From Sulfuritalea sp. (lineage in GTDB: Bacteria > Pseudomonadota > Gammaproteobacteria > Burkholderiales > Rhodocyclaceae), in contig JADJUP010000029.1 in assembly GCA_016716965.1 (NCBI GenBank), forward strand, positions 1 through 64,000: a DNA stretch of 64,000 bases, read 5' to 3'. Each line of letters starts with the position of its first letter. The first letter of the stretch is position 1. Shown in pieces: positions 38,107 through 46,399 of the stretch. Under the pieces are notes generated by a model that saw only the letters and a program-made list of their open reading frames with translations, had not been told where the DNA came from and made no database searches. Both the position numbers and the translations under genes were made by a program.

Positions 38107-38579
38107 TCCTTGATGGTCCCCTTGGCGATTTCGTAACAGGCGTCGATGTGCGAATTGCCCAGGTAGAGCATCGCCGTCACGCTGAGCGCGACGGCGGCGG
38201 CCTGCCCGGCGAAAGGAATGTACTTCAGTACCTGCTTCGTCGCCAGCCGCGCACTGACCTTCTTCAGCGCCAGCAGCACCAGCTTCTTGGTGATGGCGCG
38301 CCCGGCCATGTCGCTGCCGACCTTTTTCAGCATCGCGTAGATCAGTACCTGGCGGTGGCTGTCGAGTTGTTCGATCTGTTCCGGGGTCAGGCCGAACTTC
38401 CGGTTGATGGCGGGGATCAGTTCCATCAGCAGGGCCACGTCGCCGGCGATGTCGATGCCCGGCAGCGGCACCAGCGACATGCCGCCGGAGGTGGCCGCGC
38501 GGCGCCGGACCATGGACTTGCAGGCAGCACGCACCCGATCCAGTTCGGCCACCGAGCGCGGCATCAGCGCCCCACTCAT
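38103..38579 (-). CDS. DUF697/EcsC-like membrane-associated protein
   Basis: 158 residues. GGMSLVPLPGIDIAGDVALL and KYIPFAGQAAAVALSVTAML are hydrophobic, glycine-rich stretches of the kind found in the YcjF/DUF697 family. Function unknown. Overlaps both neighbours by a few bases. Confidence 0.6.
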   Translation of the reverse strand: MSGALMPRSVAELDRVRAACKSMVRRRAATSGGMSLVPLPGIDIAGDVALLMELIPAINRKFGLTPEQIEQLDSHRQVLIYAMLKKVGSDMAGRAITKKLVLLALKKVSARLATKQVLKYIPFAGQAAAVALSVTAMLYLGNSHIDACYEIAKGTIKE

Positions 38580-38580
38580 C

Positions 38581-38979
38581 TCATGGCTTCCGCTGCGCGT
38601 AGCGCGGCAGGCCGTCGTCGCAATCCCACCAGGACGCACCTGACTCGGTGAAGATATGGAACGCGTTGGCGCAGGTGAAGGGCGTATCCACCGTGCCCAG
38701 GCGCAGGCGACGGATATGCGGCAGGTCGTCCTTGGCGGAGTAGATCGGGCTGCCGCAGGTGGCACAGAACACCCGCAGCTTGTCCGGCGATGACCGATAT
38801 TCCCTGAGCAGTTCGGCACCGGCAATGAACTCCAGCCTGTCCGTCGCGACCGGACTCACCGCGGCGAAGGGTGAGCCGTGTGCCTTGCGGCACTGCGAAC
38901 AATGGCAATACGAGATCTCCTCGATCTCGCCGTCATAACGGTAGCGTATCCCGCCGCACAGGCAGCCGCCTTCGATCAT
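38581..38979 (-). CDS. GFA-family zinc protein
   Basis: 132 residues of the glutathione-dependent formaldehyde-activating enzyme-like family. Zinc ligands in GGCLCGGIRY, CHCSQCRKAHG and FCATCGSPIY. Many members are not formaldehyde enzymes, so the substrate is open. Its start overlaps the stop of the SRPBCC gene. Confidence 0.88.
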   Translation of the reverse strand: MIEGGCLCGGIRYRYDGEIEEISYCHCSQCRKAHGSPFAAVSPVATDRLEFIAGAELLREYRSSPDKLRVFCATCGSPIYSAKDDLPHIRRLRLGTVDTPFTCANAFHIFTESGASWWDCDDGLPRYAQRKP

Positions 38980-39512
38980 CGGGCACCCCCCTCGATCAGC
39001 GCCTTGAGGCTGGCCAGCCCCTGCTCGAATTGCGCGCCGACCATTTTGTCCATGCTGAAAAACAGCCCCATGACCTTCGACATAAAACTGTTCGGCCCAT
39101 GCATGGCCCAGGTGAATTCGGTTTCGCCGCCGCTTTCGGCCAGCAGGTATTCCGCCATGTTGTGGGCCTCGAAGGGCTTGAGGAAATCCAGCTTGATCAG
39201 CACGCGCTCCGGCGCCACGGCTTCGAGGATTTCCATGCGGCCGTGCCCCACCTTGTTGTTGCCCTGCCACTCATAGGCCGCGCCGACTCCGCTGGCCGCG
39301 CCGGAATGCGTCTTGCGCATCGCCGGATCGAGCGCCGACCAAGGCGACCAGGCGTCGAAGTTGTTCAGGTCGGCGACGTAGGAAAACAACTTCTCGCGCG
39401 GCGCGGCGATGCGTATCGAACGCTGGATGCGGAAATTCGCCGGCCGCGTGGCGACATAGAGCATCAGCGCCGCCAACAGCAAGGCAACGACGATCAGCAG
39501 TATTTTGACCAT
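38976..39512 (-). CDS. SRPBCC/polyketide-cyclase-like membrane-anchored protein
   Basis: 178 residues: an N-terminal helix (LLIVVALLLAALMLYVA) and a START-like ligand-binding domain (IRIAAPREKLFSYVADLNNF, WSPWSALDPAM, FTWAMHGPNSF). Such proteins occur in small stress or lipid operons. Overlaps the GFA gene. Confidence 0.8.
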   Translation of the reverse strand: MVKILLIVVALLLAALMLYVATRPANFRIQRSIRIAAPREKLFSYVADLNNFDAWSPWSALDPAMRKTHSGAASGVGAAYEWQGNNKVGHGRMEILEAVAPERVLIKLDFLKPFEAHNMAEYLLAESGGETEFTWAMHGPNSFMSKVMGLFFSMDKMVGAQFEQGLASLKALIEGGAR

Positions 39513-39545
39513 GATGGACTCCCCGATTGCCGCGGAAATTCGTGC

Positions 39546-40088
39546 TCAGACCTCGCCCGTGTATTCGCCGCGCGCCGGATAGTCCTTGGCGATGGCGAAG
39601 TCGATGGCACCCAGCAGGTCCTGGAATGACGGGCGGGCAAAGGGCATGGTCTGCACCGCGCCATAGTAAAGCGTGCCGTCCGGCCGCACCAGGAACACGC
39701 CTGGTTCGGAAAACAGCGCCGGCTCCTCGATACCGATCGAGGTCTTGCCGCGTGACGTGCTGATGTACAGCCCCCACTGGCGCGCGCCCTTCAGGCTCAG
39801 GCCGAAGCCGAAGCGCAAGGCTTTGGCCTGGACCTTCTCCGCCATCTGCCGCGCCCTGTCCTCCTCGTCGCTGCTGACGGCAAGGATGGTGACGCCGCGC
39901 TGGGCGAACTCCGGGGCCAGGCGTTCGAGTTCCATGAGGTACTTGGCGCAAAGCGGGCAATGCAGCCCGCGATAGAAGACGACCAGGTCGAAGCGCTCGC
40001 CGGGCGCTGCACCCAGCACGTAACGGCCGCCGCCGACCAGCGCGACATTCAATGCGGGAACGGGATGACGCGGCAACAGGGCATGCAT
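39546..40088 (-). CDS. AhpC/TSA-family peroxiredoxin-like protein
   Basis: 180 residues, start ATG 40088 behind AAAGGAA. FYRGLHCPLCAKYLMELE contains CPLC in the position of the peroxidatic cysteine, followed by VTILAVSSDEEDRARQMA. Belongs to the single-domain peroxiredoxin-like group with a CxxC. Likely a thiol peroxidase or disulfide protein. Confidence 0.82.
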   Translation of the reverse strand: MHALLPRHPVPALNVALVGGGRYVLGAAPGERFDLVVFYRGLHCPLCAKYLMELERLAPEFAQRGVTILAVSSDEEDRARQMAEKVQAKALRFGFGLSLKGARQWGLYISTSRGKTSIGIEEPALFSEPGVFLVRPDGTLYYGAVQTMPFARPSFQDLLGAIDFAIAKDYPARGEYTGEV

Positions 40089-40143
40089 GGCGATTCCTTT
40101 CAGATGGGACATCACCGCGGAAGCGCCGCGGTGCGCGTTCGAT

Positions 40144-40491
40144 TCAGCAAGCGGCGCCGGGCCTCCTCGGCGGCAGCGTGGCGACGAAAGCCGAGCAGGC
40201 CGTGATCCAGTTTTCCAGCGCGGCATCGTCCTCGATGCCCGGCGGGTCGACATAGACATAGCCCTTCATCGGCTTGCCGGTGAAATCCATCGGCCGCACA
40301 TGCGGCAGGGCCAGTGCGTCCGCATGGCGCAACGGGCCGACGCGCGCCATCAACGTATCGCCGACGATGCCGACCGCCATGTGGCCGTCGAGCATGAAAG
40401 CGACGCCGCCGAACATCTTGCGTTCGCTGACGCCTGCGCGCCCGCGCAGCACGTCGCGTATCCGTTCCGCCAGTCCTTCGTCGTATGCCAT
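40144..40491 (-). CDS. TfoX N-terminal domain protein
   Basis: 115 residues. RKMFGGVAFMLDGHMAVGIV is the TfoX/Sxy N-terminal domain signature; the C-terminal TfoX domain is absent, as in many short homologues. Regulatory or nucleic-acid related at best guess. A composite repeat follows upstream of its start. Confidence 0.82.
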   Translation of the reverse strand: MAYDEGLAERIRDVLRGRAGVSERKMFGGVAFMLDGHMAVGIVGDTLMARVGPLRHADALALPHVRPMDFTGKPMKGYVYVDPPGIEDDAALENWITACSAFVATLPPRRPGAAC

Positions 40492-40506
40492 CTCCGCCCT
40501 CCCGAA

Positions 40507-40570
40507 TCGCCGTACCGCCGGCGCCGTCCCAAGGGATACCGTCTCCGGCTTTGCCGGAGACATAACTCTT
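40507..40570 (-). repeat. Composite dispersed repeat copy 8 with nested hairpin
   Basis: On the minus strand: AAGAGT, then a 43-base module with a 9-bp stem (40541-40549 with 40553-40561, GTCTCCGGC / GCCGGAGAC), then the repeat core CGGCGCCGGCGGTACGGCGA. The same arrangement occurs inside the frnE gene at 48840-48904. It lies between the start of the TfoX-like gene and the stop of the LysE-like gene. Confidence 0.85.
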
Positions 40571-40573
40571 GAC

Positions 40574-41200
40574 TCATCCCGGCCGCCGCGCCAGCAGCGC
40601 CCAGACCCCCGCGCCCGCCAGCAGCGAACCGCCGCCGAGGTTGAAGCCGCGGCGCGCCCGCGCCGAAGCCAGGAACTGGTGCGCCGCCGCCGCGAAGCGC
40701 GCATACAGCGCGGCATTGACGATCGCCATGACCACGAAGGTGACCGCCAGCAGCCACATCTGCGGCGCCACCGCGCTGCCCGGCGTGATGAACTGCGGCA
40801 GGAAGGCGACGAAGAAAACGATGCCCTTGGGATTGAGCGCCGTCACCAGCCAGGTGTTGGCGAACAGCCGCCAGAGCGAATCCGGCGCCGCCGGCAGCAC
40901 CACCTCGGCCGGCCCGACACCCGCGCGCAGCATGCGCCAGCCCAGCCAGACCAGGTAGAGCCCGCCCACCGTCTTGACCGCAGTGAACCACCAGGCCGAG
41001 GTCGCCAGCAGCGCACCGAGGCCCAGCAGGGACAACGCCAGCGCAGTCGAATCGCCGAGCGCGACGCCGGCCACCAGCGCCAGATTGGCGCGCCGTCCGT
41101 GGGCCAGCGAATAGCCGATCACTGTGAGGATGGTCGGACCAGGAATCACCAGCAGCACCGCCACGGTCAGGACGTAGGCCAGCCAGATTTCAAGGGACAT
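40574..41200 (-). CDS. LysE/RhtB-family amino-acid exporter
   Basis: 208 residues, six hydrophobic segments. N-terminal signature LLVIPGPTILTVIGYSLAHG and NTWLVTALNPKGIVFFVAFL are typical of the RhtB branch. Exported substrate (threonine, homoserine lactone or other) cannot be told from sequence. Confidence 0.88.
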   Translation of the reverse strand: MSLEIWLAYVLTVAVLLVIPGPTILTVIGYSLAHGRRANLALVAGVALGDSTALALSLLGLGALLATSAWWFTAVKTVGGLYLVWLGWRMLRAGVGPAEVVLPAAPDSLWRLFANTWLVTALNPKGIVFFVAFLPQFITPGSAVAPQMWLLAVTFVVMAIVNAALYARFAAAAHQFLASARARRGFNLGGGSLLAGAGVWALLARRPG

Positions 41201-41232
41201 GTCGCGCTTCCATCATCGGTTCGTCGCGGCCG

Positions 41233-41258
41233 GCGCCGTGTCGCCAGCGCCGACTCTC
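41233..41258 (-). repeat. Dispersed repeat copy 9
   Basis: Minus strand reads GAGAGTCGGCGCTGGCGACA followed by CGGCGC; lies upstream of the exporter gene. Confidence 0.85.
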
Positions 41259-41321
41259 AATTCCGTTTCATTCTAATCGCGGACAACCGGACCCGAGGCG
41301 CGAAGGATGCGGTGCTTCTCC

Positions 41322-41693
41322 TCATTGCATCGAATGCAGGCCGAACATGTTGCCTTCGGTATCGATGGCGAGCGCGATGAAGCCGTATTGCCCGATGGAA
41401 AACTTCGCCTTCTGCAAGCTGCCGCCAGCCGCCGCAACTCGCGCCGCCTCGATCGCGCAATCCTCGCTGGCGAAATAGACCAGCACGCTGTTGCCGCCCG
41501 AAGGGAAGCCCGGCATCTTCACCAGCGCGCCGGAGCAACCGTATTGTTCCATCTGCGACGGGAAGGCCAACATCTCAACCTCCGGGCCAGCCAGAGGCGT
41601 TAGTTGAACACCGAGTACGGCCTCGTAGAACGCCCTGGCCCGCGCCATGTCCTGCACGTAGATTTCGAACCACCGCACCGGATTTCCGTCCAT
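41322..41693 (-). CDS. VOC/glyoxalase-fold protein
   Basis: 123 residues. NPVRWFEIYVQDMARARAFY and a late GNMFGLHSMQ fit the vicinal-oxygen-chelate fold; similar proteins are annotated as PhnB/glyoxalase-like. Function unknown. Start ATG 41693 behind GGAGGCGAG. Confidence 0.85.
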   Translation of the reverse strand: MDGNPVRWFEIYVQDMARARAFYEAVLGVQLTPLAGPEVEMLAFPSQMEQYGCSGALVKMPGFPSGGNSVLVYFASEDCAIEAARVAAAGGSLQKAKFSIGQYGFIALAIDTEGNMFGLHSMQ

Positions 41694-41773
41694 GCCCTCG
41701 CCTCCTTGCCATGGCACCGCGCCTTCGCGACACCGTCGCCCGCATGGTGCCGTGAACGCCGCGCGACCACAAG

Positions 41774-41799
41774 CCGCCGTGCCGCCAGCGCCGACTTCT
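41774..41799 (-). repeat. Dispersed repeat copy 10
   Basis: Minus strand reads AGAAGTCGGCGCTGGCGGCA followed by CGGCGG; ends six bases from the glpD stop. Confidence 0.85.
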
Positions 41800-41805
41800 G
41801 CAGGC

Positions 41806-43338
41806 TCAGCCCGGCCCCTGCCCGCCCAGGTGCTGCGCCACGCGTTCGCGCTGCGCGGGCGTCATGTGCAGGCCGCACTTGCTGCGGCGCCAGAGCACGT
41901 CCTCGGCCGAGCGCGCCCACTCGCGCGCGAGCATCCATTCCAGCTCGCGCTCGTACAGGCCGCCGCCGAAATCCTCTCCCAGTTCCGCCACGCCACGTGC
42001 ATCGTCCAGCAGCGCGGGCAGCTCGCTGCCGTGGCGGCGCGCCAACGCATCGCGCTGCGCGGCCGGGAGCCACGGAAAGCGCGGCGCGATGTCGCGCGCG
42101 ACGTAATCGGCCAGGCCGCCCGCCGGCATCTCGCCACCCGGCAGCGTCGAGTTCTCGGTCCAGGCCGGGCGTGCATCGCCCAGCGCCGCCGCGAGGCGAT
42201 CCACCACCTGCTCGGCCAGCCGCCGGTAGGTGGTGAGCTTGCCGCCGAACACCGAGAGCACCGGCGCCTTGCCATCATCGGCGTCGCCGTCGAGGCGCAG
42301 CGTGTAGTCGCGGGTGATGGCCGAGGGATCGCCCGAGCCGTCGTCGTAGAGCGGGCGCACCCCGGCATAGCGCCACACCGCCTCCTGCGGCCGCGGCGCC
42401 TGCTTCAGGTAGCGCCCGGCGGCGGCGCACAGGTACTCGGCCTCCGCGTCCGTCGCCTGCGGATGCAGCGGATCGCCCGACTCCACCACGTCGGTGGTGC
42501 CCAGCAGCGTGAAGCGCCCCTCGTAAGGGATCATGAACACCACGCGGCGGTCGTCGTTCTGCAGGATGAAGGCATGCTCGCCCGCATACAGCCGCGGCAG
42601 CACCAGGTGGCTGCCGCGCACCAGGCGCACCGAATCGGCCGACGGCACGCCCAGGCGAGCGTTCAGCACCTCCTTGACCCAGGGCCCGGCGACGTTGGCG
42701 ATGGCCCGCGCCGCGAGCGTTTCGCCGTTGCCCAGCCGCACCTGCCACAGGCCGCCGACGCGCTGCGCCGCCACCAGCTCGGTGCGCACCAGGATGCGTG
42801 CGCCCTGCCGCGCCGCATCGCGCGCGTTGGCCACCACCAGCCGCGCGTCGTCGGTGCGGCAATCGGAATAGATGAAGCCGTGGCGGTAGCGCGCCTGAAG
42901 GCCGTCGTCATAGGGCGGCCGGTCCAGGCGCACCGAACCGGAGCCGGGCAGCAGCGACCCGGCGTGGTGGCCGCCGAGGTGGTCGTAGAGGAACAGCCCG
43001 GCGCGGATCATCCAGCGCGGCCGCAGCGAGGGCACGTGCGGCATGACGAAGCGCGCCGGCCAGACCAGGTGCGGCGCCATGCGCAGCAACGTCTCGCGCT
43101 CGGCCAGCGCCTCCGCCACGAGGCGGAATTCGAACTGCTCGAGATAGCGCAGCCCGCCATGCACCAGCTTGGAGGACGCCGACGAGGTCGCCCCGGCGAG
43201 GTCGCCGCGCTCCACCAGCGCCACCGAAAAGCCGCGCCCCGCCGCATCGCGCGCGATCCCCGCGCCATTGATGCCGCCGCCGATCACCAGCAGGTCGATG
43301 GGCGGCGCGGATCCGGATTGCAATGTATCGGCGGACAT
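41806..43338 (-). CDS. glpD: Aerobic glycerol-3-phosphate dehydrogenase
   Basis: 510 residues. FAD motif LLVIGGGINGAGIARDAAGRG, signature SSKLVHGGLRYLE, and FGGKLTTYRRLAEQV. Oxidises glycerol-3-phosphate to dihydroxyacetone phosphate and passes electrons to quinone. No glpF, glpK or glpR is nearby. Start ATG 43338 chosen; an ATG nine bases upstream is possible. Confidence 0.93.
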   Translation of the reverse strand: MSADTLQSGSAPPIDLLVIGGGINGAGIARDAAGRGFSVALVERGDLAGATSSASSKLVHGGLRYLEQFEFRLVAEALAERETLLRMAPHLVWPARFVMPHVPSLRPRWMIRAGLFLYDHLGGHHAGSLLPGSGSVRLDRPPYDDGLQARYRHGFIYSDCRTDDARLVVANARDAARQGARILVRTELVAAQRVGGLWQVRLGNGETLAARAIANVAGPWVKEVLNARLGVPSADSVRLVRGSHLVLPRLYAGEHAFILQNDDRRVVFMIPYEGRFTLLGTTDVVESGDPLHPQATDAEAEYLCAAAGRYLKQAPRPQEAVWRYAGVRPLYDDGSGDPSAITRDYTLRLDGDADDGKAPVLSVFGGKLTTYRRLAEQVVDRLAAALGDARPAWTENSTLPGGEMPAGGLADYVARDIAPRFPWLPAAQRDALARRHGSELPALLDDARGVAELGEDFGGGLYERELEWMLAREWARSAEDVLWRRSKCGLHMTPAQRERVAQHLGGQGPG

Positions 43339-43350
43339 GGAAACCATATT

Positions 43351-43376
43351 ACGCCGTAGCGCGGGCGCCGACTCTT
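43351..43376 (-). repeat. Dispersed repeat copy 11 (diverged)
   Basis: Minus strand reads AAGAGTCGGCGCCCGCGCTA followed by CGGCGT; two or three changes from consensus. Lies just upstream of glpD. Confidence 0.7.
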
Positions 43377-43422
43377 GGCGGGGGGCCGGCCCCACCCGCC
43401 GGGAAAGCCCACCGCAGGCGCG

Positions 43423-43842
43423 TCAGAGCATGAACTGCCGGATCGAGGCGGACACCGAAAGCAGTTGCGCGCTGCCCATGCGCCCGATGATCTGGCGGAT
43501 GACGGAAGCCATGACCTGCTGCACCCCCTTCATGCCCAGCGCCGCCGACTGCTCGACGATGAAGCCTGCCCGCGCGGCCTTGAGCGGCTTGAGGAAAAAG
43601 GCATCGAGGCCGCTGCCGGTCAGTTCCACCACCAGTTCGGCAAGCGCCTCGCGATGCACCGTGGCGTCGTCGGCCTGCTCGATGGCATCGAGCAGCGCCA
43701 GCGTCTTCTTGCGCAGCGCCGCGGAATGATGGAAGCGAAGGAAAGGCCCGGCGCCCGCCGGATCGGGGGGCGCGGACCGCCTCGGAGCGGGCTTTGGTTT
43801 CGGCGCTGCTGCGCGTCGGGGAGTGGTCGTCATGCCGGACAT
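43423..43842 (-). CDS. Hypothetical protein with Pro/Lys/Arg-rich N terminus
   Basis: 139 residues. First ~30 are Pro/Ala/Lys/Arg-rich and probably disordered; the rest is helical (FHHSAALRKKTLALLDAIEQ, KGVQQVMASVIRQIIGRM). No family recognised. Codon use resembles its neighbours. Start ATG 43842, with a second ATG nine bases in. Confidence 0.6.
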   Translation of the reverse strand: MSGMTTTPRRAAAPKPKPAPRRSAPPDPAGAGPFLRFHHSAALRKKTLALLDAIEQADDATVHREALAELVVELTGSGLDAFFLKPLKAARAGFIVEQSAALGMKGVQQVMASVIRQIIGRMGSAQLLSVSASIRQFML

Positions 43843-43951
43843 GATACGGCCTGGCCGGCCGCCGGCAGCCAGCGCGGCGCTGACCGGCGCCGCAGGCCCC
43901 GGACGGAAACGGCGTCGCGCCGGATCGGATTCAACCGCCCCGTTCGCGCCC

Positions 43952-43977
43952 AAAAGTCGGCGCCGGCGGCACGGCAA
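43952..43977 (+). repeat. Dispersed repeat copy 12
   Basis: AAAAGTCGGCGCCGGCGGCA followed by CGGCAA, in the 179-bp gap between two hypothetical genes. Confidence 0.85.
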
Positions 43978-44021
43978 AACCTGGGGCAAGAACCGAAAGC
44001 GATCCCTGCAGTTGCGCCGAC

Positions 44022-44336
44022 CTAGTCAAGCCAGGGGAACAGCAGCCCGAACATCCCGAAACCAGCCGACAGCAGCCCCAGGCGCCTCACCAGCACGCCG
44101 TTGCGTTCCAGGCTGCCGGGCAGCATCACGGCCTGCACCCAGAGGCCGAGCAGGTAGCCGAGAAAGGTGGCGATCGCGCCCCACACAAAGGCACGCTCGG
44201 CCCATACCCCGCCGTGGCCGAAAAGCACGCCGGCCACAAGGCCCAGCGTCTGCACGACCAGCACGGTGACGAACATCGGCCGCACCGGCTTGAGGTCTTC
44301 CCAGGAATACTCGAAGTCGTAATCCGACTGGCTCAT
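44022..44336 (-). CDS. Small membrane protein
   Basis: 104 residues with three hydrophobic segments (MFVTVLVVQTLGLVAGVLF, AFVWGAIATFLGYLLGLWV, LGLLSAGFGMFGLLFPWL). No family recognised. Overlaps the cupin gene stop by four bases (ATGA), so the two are probably co-translated. Confidence 0.65.
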   Translation of the reverse strand: MSQSDYDFEYSWEDLKPVRPMFVTVLVVQTLGLVAGVLFGHGGVWAERAFVWGAIATFLGYLLGLWVQAVMLPGSLERNGVLVRRLGLLSAGFGMFGLLFPWLD

Positions 44337-44713
44337 TGCCGCCCCCGGTCGCCCACCCGGTCGGGGAAGGACACCTCCAGCACCACGCAGCCGACCTCGG
44401 TGCGAAACGGCCCATGCACCTCGCCCGGCGGCCGGCTGGCGTAATGCCCCGCCTCCAGCCACAGGTCGAAGGCCGCATCGTGCAGCCGCCCGCTGACGAT
44501 GAACACCTCCTCCGGATAGGCATGCGACTTCCCGCCGAAAGCCGAGGTATCCGCCCCCGGCAGAAAGCGCGTCAGCCGCGTGTATTCGCCGCTGGCCGGA
44601 TCGATGCTCAACGTCAGTTCCTCTACCGAGCCTTCGAGGCCCTTGACCCAGGTCCAGCGCTGTTGGCTGGCGGGGCTCAGGGCGTTCCAGTAGGTGGCGG
44701 TGGATTTGGGCAT
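44333..44713 (-). CDS. Cupin-domain protein
   Basis: 126 residues with a single cupin barrel, ChrR-like: EELTLSIDPASGEYTRLTRF, SHAYPEEVFIVSGRLHD, GEVHGPFRTEVGCVVLEVSF. The histidines and glutamate suited to metal binding are present (SHAYPEE, GEVHGP). No sigma factor is adjacent. Confidence 0.75.
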   Translation of the reverse strand: MPKSTATYWNALSPASQQRWTWVKGLEGSVEELTLSIDPASGEYTRLTRFLPGADTSAFGGKSHAYPEEVFIVSGRLHDAAFDLWLEAGHYASRPPGEVHGPFRTEVGCVVLEVSFPDRVGDRGRQ

Positions 44714-44768
44714 GGCGCAGTCGATTCGATTCGGGAACGCGGAATTTTGCCTTACAAAGGGACGAGCA

Positions 44769-44817
44769 TGCCGTGGTGCCGGTGACCGAAGGAAGCCCCT
44801 GCGGGGCACCGACTTTT
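44769..44817 (-). repeat. Dispersed repeat variant copy 17 with a different nested insert
   Basis: Minus strand begins AAAAGTCGGTGCC and ends CCGGCACCACGGCA, the two halves of a repeat copy, separated by 22 bases that help form a GCCCC/GGGGC hairpin (44795-44799 with 44803-44807). Lies upstream of the cupin gene. Confidence 0.6.
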
Positions 44818-44958
44818 CAGGAGCGCTTGAGCGCGTGGCGTGGCTGCGATCGGAAAGCCGATGCCGACTCGCTCGCTCCGGGCCAGTTGGCAGGCTGAGT
44901 GCCAAAGGGACGATCGCTGCAACCCTTCATCGTTCCCTTCTCCCCCTTCCGCTCGCAG

Positions 44959-45270
44959 CTATGCGTGCGAATCCTTGATCTTGCGGATGGCCGATACGTC
45001 GCCGAGGAATACCCGCAGGGTGTCCTTTTCCGACTGCGACAACTCCTTGCTTTCGAGCAGGTTCAGCTTGCCGATCACAAGTTCCAGAGCCTCGGCCAGA
45101 TGACCGATCTGCTTGCCGTAGCTGCCGACGGACTGCAGCGCTTCCTGTTCGATCGCCGCATTCGACGACGCGCCGAGGTTGACGTTGAACAGGTTGAACG
45201 ACCAGTTCGGCAGGATCGGCTGGTTCAAATTGTTTGGCGCCAATTGCATGGGCAGGTAGACGTTTTCCAT
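44959..45270 (-). CDS. Hypothetical 103-residue protein
   Basis: Start ATG 45270 has a GGAG site; the upstream frame is open but without one. N terminus is Asn/Pro-rich (MENVYLPMQLAPNNLNQPIL), the remainder helical and charged (HLAEALELVIGKLNLLESKE). No cysteines, no membrane helix, no family recognised. A perfect 16-bp palindrome lies 38 bp upstream. Confidence 0.6.
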   Translation of the reverse strand: MENVYLPMQLAPNNLNQPILPNWSFNLFNVNLGASSNAAIEQEALQSVGSYGKQIGHLAEALELVIGKLNLLESKELSQSEKDTLRVFLGDVSAIRKIKDSHA

Positions 45271-45307
45271 GAGCAACTCCGGATGTGGATGGAAGGCTGA
45301 TGTTATG

Positions 45308-45323
45308 ACAGCGGCGCCGCTGT
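45308..45323. promoter_or_regulatory. Perfect 16-bp palindrome
   Basis: ACAGCGGCGCCGCTGT reads the same on both strands. It lies 38 bp upstream of the 103-residue gene and could be an operator; no regulator is adjacent. Confidence 0.35.
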
Positions 45324-45398
45324 AAGGCGGATTCTCTTGCGAAAGACCAGCAAGGAAACGGATCAGCTTCGCCATGGATTCAATTGAAGCGCCAACCC

Positions 45399-45424
45399 AA
45401 AAGTCGGCGCTGGCGGCACGGCGA
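45399..45424 (+). repeat. Dispersed repeat copy 13
   Basis: AAAAGTCGGCGCTGGCGGCA followed by CGGCGA; between the 103-residue gene and mrr. Confidence 0.85.
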
Positions 45425-45472
45425 AACACGATTCAATGAAAGAAATACGAAGCTGCTCTCTCTTGATCCCTC

Positions 45473-46399
45473 TTAGAGACCAACCTCGCCCTCCTCAAAG
45501 TAATCGGAGTCGATGCGTTTGACAATGTATGAAGCAGAAACCGAAACCCCAACATCAAAATCCATCATGAGGTTTGCAAGAAGCTGTCCGTCAATGAGCA
45601 CGACTTTGGTGTCGATGCGGGACGCGTAGTCGATCGCTTCGGCCGTGTAGGACGAGGTAGTGATGAAAACACCCTTCTTGGCGCGCTGACCTTGGAGTGC
45701 ACCGACAAACTTTTGAATTTCCGGGCGACCGACTGAACCTTGCCATCTCTTCGCTTGAATGTAGATGGTATCCAAGCCGAGACGATCTTCCTTGATGATT
45801 CCGTCAATACCACCGTCGCCACTTTGCCCGATACGCTCACCTGCGTCGCGGCGAGAGCCGCCGTATCCCATCTTGACTAGAAGCTCGACGACAAGCCGCT
45901 CGAAGAAGGTAGGAGAACACGAAAGGATGCGGCTAAGAATGTCTTGAGCAAGACCGAGCCGAAGACTCTGGTGAGCAAGTTCAAGAGCTTCTTCTGGGGT
46001 TTGTTCCGTAGCGATAGCAACGGATTCCGTTGTTGTTGATTCTCTGTTGTTACGTGAAGCATCGCGAAATTCGATGAACTCAGGAAAGCGTTCAAGGTAC
46101 TTGACGTCAATTCTTGTAGGCCTGTCGGCAAGTACTTGCGTTCCGCGAGCGGTGATACGCAGCGCCCCTCTGCGCGGCGACTCCAAGAGCCCTGCTTTCT
46201 TGAGGTAGGAATTCGCCCAGCCAACACGGTTGTTGAAAATCGCCTGCTGGCCGCTTGCCAAGAGTTCATTGCGTTCGGCTGCAGTGAGTTGAAACTCCGC
46301 GGCAAGAATTTCAACGGCTTCGCGTGTGGTGTGGTCGTTTCCGTCGGATGCAAACCGAAGTAGAGGGAGCATCAGCGTTTGATAGTCAGGAATGGGCAT
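45473..46399 (-). CDS. mrr: Mrr-family restriction endonuclease
   Basis: 308 residues. N-terminal winged-helix Mrr_N domain (MLPLLRFASDGNDHTTREAV, GWANSYLKKAGLLE) and a C-terminal PD-(D/E)xK nuclease: GDGGIDGIIKEDRLGLDTIY with IQAKRWQGSVGRPEIQKF. Cleaves modified DNA in its family. Base composition is visibly lower in GC than all neighbours, and codon use is less biased, which suggests recent transfer. No methylase or transposase is adjacent. Confidence 0.92.
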   Translation of the reverse strand: MPIPDYQTLMLPLLRFASDGNDHTTREAVEILAAEFQLTAAERNELLASGQQAIFNNRVGWANSYLKKAGLLESPRRGALRITARGTQVLADRPTRIDVKYLERFPEFIEFRDASRNNRESTTTESVAIATEQTPEEALELAHQSLRLGLAQDILSRILSCSPTFFERLVVELLVKMGYGGSRRDAGERIGQSGDGGIDGIIKEDRLGLDTIYIQAKRWQGSVGRPEIQKFVGALQGQRAKKGVFITTSSYTAEAIDYASRIDTKVVLIDGQLLANLMMDFDVGVSVSASYIVKRIDSDYFEEGEVGL

